Source: Meghimatium bilineatum (taxonomy: Eukaryota; Mollusca; Gastropoda; Stylommatophora; Philomycidae). From it: 64,000 nucleotides of DNA. This document shows, in pieces, positions 10,801-22,958 of the stretch. A program made the position numbers and the translations under genes. The stretch lies in NCBI GenBank assembly GCA_034231615.1, contig CM067315.1, forward strand, positions 37,053,129 to 37,117,128, in the 5' to 3' direction. The first letter of the stretch is position 1, and every line of letters begins with the position of its first letter. The notes below the pieces were generated by a model that was not told the DNA's origin, ran no database searches, and saw nothing but the letters and a program-made list of their open reading frames with translations.

Positions 10801-13800
10801 GAATTGATTTCTTTAAGAAAGGAGAATGCATCTCTTGACCGTATATGCCAGGACAAGGAAAAATCTGTCAGTCATCTGCAAACACGAGTTGCTGTGATGG
10901 AGCAGGAATTAAAGGACAAAGCAGAAGTACTAACTAAGTCAAATGACCTGTATGGCCTTGAGAAATCCAAACAGGTAACTTTTATATTTGTTTGTGTCAT
11001 GTAAATTTTTTTAAATTTTTTACTGTACACGGGTCATCATGATAATACAGATCTCAGGAAGTATTAGTTTGTCGCTCTTGGACAAGCAGCGGGATATGAC
11101 TATTAGTTTTATATCACGTTTCTCTGGTATTATTTTTTTATAGGCAGGGTTTCCAGATTTTTTGCAACTCCCATATAATAGTTCATTCTATGTGGATGTA
11201 GGCTGTAATGCCATTAGCAAAATTTCTTTTTCTACCATACATTCCATGATATAAGTAGAGATTCTTTTCCCCTGTTATTGATGTAGAGGGTTCAGCTCAT
11301 GTACTCGAGCAATGACAATTCAATCATTTCGGATGGAATATCTGACCACAATTCTATATACCACATGTACAGTAAAAATGACACATTATGTACATTCACA
11401 AAACCTTTATAAATGTATACTTTATAGAGAAAAAGTTCAATCTAGTTACTTTTCTAAAGGGCAAAAAAATAGTATCATAGCGACATGGAGAAATTCAAGT
11501 AGATCCAGAACTTTTTGATCAAACCAGTAGTTATGGAGAAAAATAATTATGAGTAACATGAATTATGGAACGAACTATAGGTAGTTAAAAGCACTCGATG
11601 CTAACGTTCTGTTTAACATGAATTATGGAACGAACTATAGGTAGTTGAAAGCACTGGATGTTAACGTTCTGTTTAACATGAATTATGGAACGAACTATAG
11701 GTAGTTGAAAGCACTGGATGTTAACGTTCTGTTTAACATGAATTATGGAACGAACTATAGATAGTTGAAAGCACTGGATGTTAACGTTCTGTTTAACATG
11801 AATTATGGAACGAACTATAGGTAGTTGAATGCACTGGATGCTAACGTTCTGTTTAACATGAATTATGGAACGAACTATAGGTAATTGAAAGCATTGGATG
11901 CTAACGTTCTGTTTAGAAATAAGAACTCTTACTGCTTAGGCTTTAAGAGAACTACATTTTAAAAAAAAAATACTCTCTAATTCCTGTTTGCTAGGGAAAA
12001 CTGCTGTAATTCACTCTTTTTTTGTAAAGCAACAGTGGAGGCATTATGGACCTACACTTTATGATATACTCCTCATTATCAGGTGCCATGCCGGCTGATG
12101 TAGGCGATCATGGCTCTCCACAGCTATCTCCAGTATTATGTATCAAGATCATTGTTGTTTCCCTGCCAATCGAGGATGTTAAACTGTTTAATATTTTCTC
12201 ACGTAGTTGCCCTCTGTCTCTGTTGCCTTCAATTTTGCCTGTTGTGACTGTTCTCCAAACCACCTTTTCTCATACAGTTGGCCAAAAATGAAGATTGTCT
12301 TTTTCTTATATTATTGATTAAAGTCAGTTTCGCATTTGATTCTTTCAATACCTGCACATTAGTTTTCCTGGCAGTCCATGGTATTCTCAGCATTCTTCTG
12401 TAGAGCCACATCTCTGTTGCCTCTAATTTCCCACTTTCCTGTTTGTTAATTGTTCAAGACCTGCATCCATATGTTAGTATAGATGTATATAGCACTACAG
12501 AATTCTCTTCCTCACCAAGAAGACAAAGTTATATTGCACAATATATTTTTCATGTTTCTGTATGTTTTTTTTGCCTGCCTAGTTCTGCTTCTTATTTCTG
12601 TTGAACTTCTTACATAATATTTTTGATATAATACCCAAAAATAATAACAAATTTTACTTGCTAATCACTATTTTTTTACAATTGACATTTTTGTTATTGT
12701 TATCTATTATAATTTGAAGCAGCATTTATGAAGTTACTTGTTACTGTTTTAGAAACATTTGGAGGCAGACTTAAACAGCAGAAATCAAGAAATCAACAAA
12801 TTGGAAACAAAAGTGAAAGCAATGGGAGAGGAATTGAAGAAAGGCAATGAAATCATAAAAAAATTTCAAGGTGAAATAAAGTCTTATTATGCAAAGGTAG
12901 GCAGGATGAAATACTCGATAAAATGAATCATTCTATTCGCTCAGACATGATAACTGAAGCATTCTATCCACTCAGACAAGATAACTGAACCATTTTATCC
13001 ACTCATTCACTAATACAGATAACTGAACCATTCTATTCAAGCTTTCACTCATTCACTATAACTGAACCATTCTGTACACTCAAATTAACGCAAATGAGAA
13101 AGCTATGGCAATGTAATAATGACACTAAAGTAAAACTTTTAAGTTCATGTGTTTTCCCAGTGGCAGCGTATGGATGCGAGACTTGGACTTTACAAAACAA
13201 TATCCAAAAGAATAAATTCATTTGAAATGAAGTGCTACAGAAAGATCTTACAAATATCATGGATAGAGAAAAAAAACATTGAAATTTTGAAATTACTGAA
13301 GCTAAATGAAGGGTGGCTTCTAAATACCATCATAAGAAGGAAGCTACATTATTTTTGACAGTTCCAGCGACATGATGGTATCAAAAGGCTGATTCTGGAG
13401 GACAGAGCACCAGGCGAAAGAAGAAAGGAAGACCAAGAAGATGATCCAGCGACATCAAAGAATGTCTGCACATGTCTCTGGCCAATGCAGGCTTGCTTGC
13501 CCGGGACAGAGAGGCGTTCAGAGTATCCATGATGAAGACAACGTTCTGGAAAGAATATGTCACTTGATATAATTCCTCAGACGAGACCAGCTGAACCAAC
13601 CTATTTTATGTATTGTCATATCTACATTATGGTTTTTTTCTAATTTTTTCTTCATTATCTATCTTGTTATTTATGTTTACAAGAAGATCTATGGCCCTTG
13701 TAGAATGAATATGGATGTTATATGTTTGTGTTACTGAGGATACTTCAATACTTGTATGGGATATTCGTTGTTGTAATAGTCCTTGTCTCAATTGGTCCAT

Positions 13801-16800
13801 TCTCAGTGACTTGAGTACACAGTTTGAATGTCTTGACAAAATCGCATCTTTTTTTGGAGATGCGGTTAGTCAAGTACGGAAAAACCAGGCGAGTACCCGA
13901 GTTGCCAGGCGATTTGGTGTCGTTGAACGGACTGGTTCAATTCCCGTTAGTCTCAAGAATTCTTTTTTATTATGAACTTTCAAATTGTTTGTCATTTTAT
14001 AATTCATTGCGCCTTCCAAATACAGTTTATTAATAGTTGTTTTACTGGTACTTTCTGGTTAAGAGTCATGCATTGATGAACAAATTGTAACATGAAACAA
14101 AATACAGTATGACCAAGGGGAAAAAGAGAACAATTAAGAATAATAAAAATAACAAGTGAAAGTAATCAATTCAGAACTATCCAAATTTTGTGTGTTGTAT
14201 TTATATAATACATCCACCCGAATTGTCAAGGCATGCCGAAATCGGATGTGCTAGGCCTACAAGGCGCATAACGGTGGCACAACGTAATCACGCTCCCGGC
14301 GGAAATCGCACGGATATCCGTGATGGTTACAATGGAGCGAACGCAAAACAAACAAACATATAATACTTCCTCAATAGATTCATCTCTTCCCTGTAGAAAA
14401 GATACTGCCTCCTTCTTTGTTAGTTGAATGTTGATAATATTCATTGTAACAACACTCATGGAAGCTATTGTTTTGTGAATGAAAAATGATGTCATGTTGA
14501 CCTGTGATGTATTTGCAAAAAAATAAATTTGTGTGCCCACTTAACAGTAATTACCAGTTTAGTTTTTCTTTTTATAAAAAGAAATGATAGTTATATATTA
14601 ATGCAATGTCTTGTAGGTGAAACTCCGTACTCAAATAGCAACAGAGCAAGAGAAGCTGCTACAAGAAAAAGATAATGAACTAGAAAAGCTTCGTCAAGAT
14701 CTTGTGACAACAAAAGATAAAATACGAGAGAGTGATGACCAGGTTGGTAACTTTTGAGAGATCTTTTCACTGTATAGTAATGTCCCAATATGATTTTATT
14801 TCTGCAAAACATGCCTTGTTATTTTGTAGCTAACATATTGGTCTTTAAATGTGTAAGCATAAATATTCTGCATTTTAACTGATACATATAACAAGGAAAG
14901 CTCAGATATTACAGCCATATTTCATAGCACACAGCTCTGATATTAGTTATATTTCATAGCACAAAACTCTGACATATTTCATAGCACAAATATTTCTTTT
15001 GTATTTTGTCTTATTTTGACAATGTTCTTTTGTCATTATTTTTTTTAATGTAATATATTGGTAATTTGACCAGTTGCAGTAATTTTTTGTTGGTTGAAGT
15101 AACGTTGTTGGCTGATTTAGTTGACTGGTTGCAGTAACGTTGTTGGTTGATTTACAGCAGAAGTGGGGCAACCTTTTTGTGTTTGCTAGACATATTTTAC
15201 TTTTTTGTGTGATATGGGGCCAAACAGCTTTCTTTAGTCTCTTGGAACTCCAGTCAATGTTTTCTGAACTCTGCGGCCAGTGCATATAGTTCTTCTAGAT
15301 CATCCTGGTGGGCCAGATTTTGCCCAGCGCAGATTTATATTTTGTTACCTTTTCTACTGTTCACATATAATTTCTAGTTTTATATTGGATTGTGCAATGT
15401 TGTTTGTTTTCCCTTTGATTTGTACCTATGTAGATCTCTCCAGATTTGAATCAAGTGAACATGTATATTATGTTGATGACTTCTGAGTCATCTGTGGACT
15501 CACAAACACTAAACCCAAGGAGGACTTTTCAAAATGCTGTTCTCATCTGTTCTTGCAGAGAATCAACATCATATTGGCTATATTTTACAATATACAGTAT
15601 ATTTCCAAATATGAGCTGAGAATGTGCATATTTTATCTGCTATTGATGTAGAGGTTTCAGCTTATGTATGCACAAAATCAAAAATTTTGTTTATAAATTA
15701 CCAGTAGAAACACAAAAATGATAAAGTTTGTACCATCTAAACTCTGAATAAGCACTGAATACTGTCAAATACCGGTAACTGGAAGAAAACATGGGAAAGT
15801 ACAAACAAAATGTCTTATACTTCTTTGTCTTCTTCAGTGTTCATTCTCAAACTCCCGCTGGTTCTCTCTTCTAGCAGGAAAATGTCCTACTAGATTTCCA
15901 GCAGGATGTAGTCCAGAGAATGGAAATGCATTGTGTTGCCATTTTAGTTGTCTAAATGGCCCGACAAATCTGTCTAGGTGGTATGTCTAAAAGTCTTAAA
16001 ATCCTTCGAAGTCACAATCTCAGGATGGATTTCATCAGTGTCTATCTCTCTGTCTAAAGATTGTTTTCACTGTCCTCAAAGATAGCGTCACTCTCATTTC
16101 CATCCATTAAATTACTGATGGAGCACATTTTTATCAGACACTCATTTCTGATGGAACATCTGACCATGATTCTTCGATCCACTTAGCGATTGCGATGATG
16201 TCAGCTTTGTTATGTGTTGCCACCCTTTGTCACGGTTAAGCAGGATGATGCCATCCATTCATTCTACTTTGCTCATAATCTGTCCTTAAATGATTTGTTA
16301 AGAGAGTCATCTAATGGCTTCAGGAAGGAGGTAAGGCGCCCAGAAATTACAGATAACGACAGCCACCATCTCATGTTATCATTTTCCACTTCTCAGTGAG
16401 ATGTGCCAGAAACAAGTCCCATACTAGCATGAATGTTCTTGTTTTTTTTTGTGTTAAATAAATACTCTTTCTCCCCTCTCCCACTTTATCCAGCCATTCC
16501 AGGGTGTGACTTTTGTCCATCAAATCTTTCATGTGTGCATGCACAAACACACCATTTGGGATTTTTGCCCCTATAGACAGTCTTGTGTTTAAAAATTATC
16601 AATGGAGGTGGGTGGGTGGCAAACATGCCTCTCTCTGCCATGCTACCTAAAACAACAGTGAAATTCATTTTCTCATGTCCAGTCATCTGTACAAAAACTG
16701 TCTTCACGCCTTTTCTTTCCACCCTGGAATTTGAGGGCAAATCAAAAGTGGGCAGGGGTCTCATCCATGTTAGGTGTATACAGGGAAATGCTATTTTGGG

Positions 16801-19800
16801 TACAATTGTACCAGATCTATGTACATAATACTGTGGACAGAGAGCTGTGGAGAGCCATGACCGCCTACGCCAGCCGGCATGGCACCTGATGATGATGATG
16901 TACCAGATCCACTTATAACTAGACTTGGTAAGACGGGGAAAAAATCTATTATGATGGCTCTTCACTGGTCAGTTTGGGAATGTGCTTTGAATGTCATATT
17001 GTTGCCATCATGATTACTGATGCCTTGTGAAAATTTGACCTGATCCATTCATTGACTAGGTTTTCAATTTACCCTAATGTCTTATGCTATCATTGCAGTC
17101 AACTTTTGTTATGGAGATAACTATCTTTGAAATAAATAAAATATGAGAAAATCATCAGTCAGCTCATAGAAATATGGGTTTTTACAAATATGCCCACGAA
17201 AATATTCAATGTATGCTGTTTATGAAAAACATTGCTGATGTTAAAGATGAATTCATGTTTCCTGTATTCACTGTTGTGTAGAATCACAAATTAAGCACAA
17301 ACCTAGAAACAGCAAATCAGAAACTGGAAGAGAGCAAGAAATTGCTGAAAACTAATGAAAACAGTAAGTTTCAAACAAGAATATTATTATATCTTAAGAT
17401 TCTTGATTCTTAATTAGAAACTAGCATCATAGCACATGGAAAATTCCCATAAGTGCTCCGCTGTCTGTTCCAGCAGCCGTACGAGTGTATGTAGACAAAG
17501 TCCCAGTCAGATGTTCATTGCGTGATCTTCGGATCTTTCCAAAAAGAGTACATCTTAAGATTCACTATTAACTTTTTTTTCATTGGAAAGCAGAGAAATG
17601 TGTGCTTTGAGATTATAATTTAAATATTGACCTTATTAACATTTGTTTTCTGCATTTGCTTCCGATCTCTTTCTCTGTGAAGTGTCCTTTTCAGAACGTT
17701 GTCATCACTGGCACTCTGTAAGCCTCTCGTTTCTGTGCAAGCTTCCCAGCTTCTTCCAGTGTCATGTTTAGAAGGTCTTCGATGCCATGTGTCCATTGTA
17801 GTCTTGGTCTGTCTCTTGTTCTCTTTCCTGGAATTTTGCCCTCTGTGATTAATCTTTCTAAACCAGGGGTGGGCAAACTTTTTGTGCAGAGGACCACATT
17901 GAAAATTGTAAAGCTATTGGAGGGCCACATATAATATGTATATTTTTGTTTAAAATTCTCATTAAGTAATCAATTAAATATTTTTATTGTAAAGAAAGGT
18001 AGTTTTACATAATGTAGATAACTTCTGAAATAAATTACATTTCTAACAGACTTACACTTTAACAGTATATTTTCTAATATGGATAAAAGGTTTTGCAAAT
18101 ATTTTGACAATATTTGAAAAATATTATGTTGCATACAGTTACAATATAGGTTCATATCAATAGTTTTAATGAAGATTTTAAAAAACACCATACACATTCA
18201 GTCACAACAGTTACAACTTTATTGATATTATTAATTTCTAATGAGATGTATGTAATTGCTTGTAAGATTTTATAATTCCTTTGAAATCTGGAACAAGTTT
18301 TCTTGTAGAAATTTGCATGACTGCATTTAAGTTGCAAACAGATAATAAAGACATGTTCTTAGATTTGTTGATTTTTAAGCAAGAAAATGCCTGTTCACAA
18401 ATTTATGTAGATCAAAATAATGACAAAAATTTAGCTGCAAAGTTTTTTAATTTTGGGAATGATTGTTCAGGCAAAGAACCATAAAAATCCAGCAGACATT
18501 CAGACTTAAATTTTTCCTTCACGTAATGATTGGCTTGTAATTCAAGCAACTCCAACTGTATGTACTCTGGGGCTTTATCAGCTTCTGCACTGAGAGAAGA
18601 ACTGATAACATTGAAGTGCTGCTCCAAAATCTTGGAATCTTCTTCTAAATTCTTCAACCAATACATCTAACTGAGATTTGAATTTTTTACTCATTTCATC
18701 AGAAATAGTTTCTTGTTTCAGCAAAGGGAAGTGACAAAACATGTTTTCACTTGCTTGTCTGGAAAACAGTGAGAGTTTGGCTTGAAATGATTTTATATGA
18801 ACATACATTTCATGTGCAAACAAACCATTGTCCTGAAGTTTAACATTCAGTTCATTTAACTTTTCCATTATTTCAATGGCAAATATAGTCAAGCTTCCAC
18901 TCTGTATCAACAATATTAGCATTGAAGTCACATTCTATGCCCTTCATCTCTAGAAACATTACTATTTCTTCTTTAAGATCCCATACTCTCCTTAAAACCT
19001 TTCCGAGACTCAACCATCGAACTGTACTGTGGTACAGGACATCAGAATGTTCAGTTTCTAGATCGTCTAGTAATGCTCTGAACTGCCTGTGATTGAGTCA
19101 TCTTGATCTGATGAGGTTTATAACACTGACAACTGGGTCAATAACATGCTTAATTTTTTTTAACAGATTTACACAAACTTTCCTGATGAATCACACAGTG
19201 AAGTGGTAATATTACTTGGTCAGCAATATTCTTACTTAATCCTATCATTGATCAACTTTATCAGTCCTATATTTTTTCCAGCTAAAGCACGAGCACCATC
19301 AGTTCTAATACTGGCCATCTTGTTCTACATTAATCCAGCTCTTTCAATACAGCATTGAATATATCGAGGCCAGTGGTAGTGTGTTTGATCGACTCAAAAC
19401 TCAGTAACTCTTCAAAGAGTTTAAAAGAATTGTTTATTCCACGTATAAAAACTAATAATTGAGCAGTATCATGTACATCAGTACTCTCGTCCAATGCAAG
19501 AGAGTACCACAAAAATGCTTACTTGCATCTTGAAGTTGAAGGGTCAAATCTTCACTTATCTTTTCAACATGTCTGACCACAGTTCTTCTGGATAATGTAA
19601 TACTGTCAAATTTGTTGTTTTGTTCTGGACACAGAATGTTCGTTGCATCTAGTAAACATTCCTTAATAAATTCACCATCAGAAAATGGCTTGTTGTATTT
19701 CAAAATTTTGTGTGACAACACCAAACTGGCCTCTGTTGCGGCATCTCGAATTGAAGACTGTTTTTGTAAACACAGTTTGTTGTTTCTCCAGACTTTTTAC

Positions 19801-22800
19801 CAACTCCATGTATTTTCTTTTCCTTTCTTCAGATGTTAGATTGTCTCCGAAATTGGGATGTTTTGTCTTGTAACATCTTTTTAAGCTATATTCTTTAAAA
19901 ACAGCCACTGATTCGTGACACAGCAAGCAAACAGATTTGTTGCCAACTTGCATAATACAATAATTGGTAATCCATTCGTCTTTGAAAACCCGACACTCGT
20001 CTTCAATCTTACGTTTTTTGGATGCACTCATTATAATAAAAATATCTAAAATGTTGCAAAATTAACTAAAAACAAATGTGCTTCCGGCAGTGCGAATATA
20101 ATTATTTAGATTTAGAAAACTCGGTTACAATATAAATACAGAAATTTATGAATGGAAACTACAAACGTGATGGTTATTAAAACACCCGGGAATTCCCCAG
20201 GCACTGCCCAGCTTAAATGATTGCAAAGCAAGTATTTGCGCATTCCATTCGTAATTGGGGGGGTTATTTCTCACGATACATTATTGTTGTAACGATGTAT
20301 TATTAATTATAACAGCTTTTAGCGATATTCTATTTTGTATGAAACATCTTTTTAATATAAACTAAACATACATCCCGACATAATGCTTAAAAATTAAAAA
20401 CAATTAATTATAATTTGAAAGGCAATTTTCAAATTTAAAAAATTTTTTTATCGGCCGAGTGCTTATAATCATTGAGAAACATTCAGCCAACCAAATTACG
20501 TCAATTCTAGTTTAGTAAATTACTCAATATTAAACACTCATATTAAACGTAGTAAAATTTAATTGGCGCTATATATATATATATATATATATATATTTAA
20601 ATGATGTCAAATTGGGAAATAAATATTGTATATTAAATATATAAGTAAGTCGAATTAAAATTCCAATTGATTTCTGCGTAATATTAATGGGGGAAAAAAA
20701 TTATTTGTGAAGGTCGTACGTTTATTTAAAAATATGTTTGAGGGCCGCAAAATATCCGATGGCAGGTCGCATGAGGCCCGCGAACCGTAGTTTGCCCACC
20801 CCTGTTCTAAACCATTGTCTCTTTATATGTTTGTTTGTATTTTGTTTTTGGTAGTTTTGAGGAGCCAATCTTATTTTATTTTCACACCTGTGTGGACATC
20901 TGTGTTAGTTCATCTTTCAGTCCATGATATTATAAGGACCTTTCTATTCTTCTTCTTCTGTGTTCGTTCTCAAACTCCTGCAGATTAGCAGGATGTAGTC
21001 CAGAGAAAGACATACGTTGTGTCATGGTTTACAGCATTGCTGCGATATCTGCGCCTTTTGGCCTGATACATCCGACTTCAGCATGGCTTTGGGTCACTGA
21101 CCCTATATGGGATGGGACAGCCAACTCCATCCCATAAACTCCTTAGTCGCCTTTTACGACATGCGTGGAAAGTAAACAGTGTTGCTATTCTTTGCTCCCC
21201 TTTCGGGCCCCAGCAACACATGTGCGCTGCAGGACCTTTCTATAGCATTTCATTTCGAATACCAATATTTTCTTTTTCCATAGTCCCACAATTCATATGC
21301 TGCAATTGGAAAGATATAGTGTTTTAATAGTTGTAACTTTCATTGTTGAAAGTTGGTGCTTTCATATTTGAACTTAAAAATATTCAATGAAAGAAGTTTT
21401 CAACAATTATCTGTTGAATTCTCCACAAAACTTTTGTCAGAGAAATGCTGGCAATTGCCAAATTGTATATTCCTCATATTTATAGTAATTTTTTTCAAAA
21501 TTCTGGCAGTCATTTTATATTGTTGCAGTCACATGTGTCAATTTATATTTTTAACTTGTTGAATAGATGACGCCTCAGGAATTTTTGTGTGTGTACTTGT
21601 GCACATATAAAAATCTCTTCTCATTCTCTTTCATACCTGTCTTAAGCAGAATTGAAGGGTTGTGTTGAATGTATATTCACTAATATTCTGCATTATAGCC
21701 ATAACATAAATATAGTAACGGCCACGTCCTGGTGCTCTTGTCTCCACTTGAGTGTATCCACAATTACCTGATTACTGACAGCTGCAGTTTCTTGTTAGTT
21801 GACAATCGTCCTTCTTAGCCCTACAGTAGTGCTAATTTCTGATAATGCCACATTAAAGCCCTGTTCCAGTAATCTGACATTGAAAAGGATTCATCGCCCT
21901 CGTTAATTTCATTTTTACATATTCTTTCATACAAGGAGTTCAAAATTTCTGCATAATCCATTGCTTCACCACCAGAAACATTAGCAGCGCAAGCCTGCCA
22001 ATCTGATCTCACATTGCTTAGAACACCCATGACCAGACACATGGATTGTTCAGAAAGCAATGGCAACCTACCAATAATAACTATTTTCTAGAAAATCAGT
22101 GGAGCCAAAAAATGCATTTTTATCATTACATTCTGAATAGATATGCTACCTTTAAAACATTAACAGTATTTAGCATTATAAGTATATAATGTGGAATTTA
22201 TATAGAGTTTGTTAGCTGATATTTTATATAGAGTTTTAGAGTTTGTTATCTGATATTTTAAATAGTTTTAGAGTTTGTTAACTGATATTTTATATATAGT
22301 TTGTTAACTGATATTTTATATAGAGTTTTAGAGTTTGTTAGCTGATATTTCATAAAGAGTTTTAGTTTGTTGATGATATTTTATATAGAGTTTTAGAATT
22401 TGTTAACTGATATTTTATCAAATTAAAATAAAATGTTATACTTATCACAATTTTATTTGTCATGATACAGTGATCCAGTGGTTGAACAAACAAATTAATG
22501 AACAAAAGGTCAGCCAGAATCACCTAGGAAACTTTGAGCTACCGTCTTCAGCATTATCTCAGCCACGACCTGCTGTTGTAAGTTATCAACGTATGCATGT
22601 ATTAATATGTTCATTAATAGATCTGAAATAGTGCATTCTTACATCTGATATAACTTGTCTCTATCATAGCTGATATAATATTGCTAAGGATAGGAAAAAA
22701 AATATTTTTACCTTGATTAAAAATCAAATAAGTAGAAATAATTCACTAGTCAACATCAAAATTGTATCAGTAATGAAAAAAGTTGATCTTAACTAATTTT

Positions 22801-22907
22801 TGGGTGCTGAAAACGAAATTGATATTTAAATTATGTTTATTTGCTCTAGTTTTTTAGATATATGCAACTTTTAAAAAAAATATGTCTATATGCCATATAT
22901 AAAAAAT

Positions 22908-22958
<51 letters not shown>

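Larger units (their letters stand above)
17691..20935 (-). pseudogene. LINE C-terminal tail, split by a hAT element
   Basis: Two parts join across the hAT insertion: 20935-20805 and 17855-17691. At the junction the reading is NGLERLITEGKIPGKRTRD, continuing RPRLQWTHGIEDLLNMTLEE and AQKREAYR, a standard LINE ORF2 ending. The target duplication lies in the GLERL codons. Confidence 0.8.

Noticed and set aside
16486-16965. A 159-codon novel gene on the minus strand
   Set aside because: It contains TGHE, FTVVLGSMA and FKHKT blocks of a pogo/Tigger transposase, with flanking frameshifts.
21112-21327. Small protein starting MGQPTPSHK
   Set aside because: It lies on the antisense of a GAA-tailed SINE; similar frames appear in every full copy.
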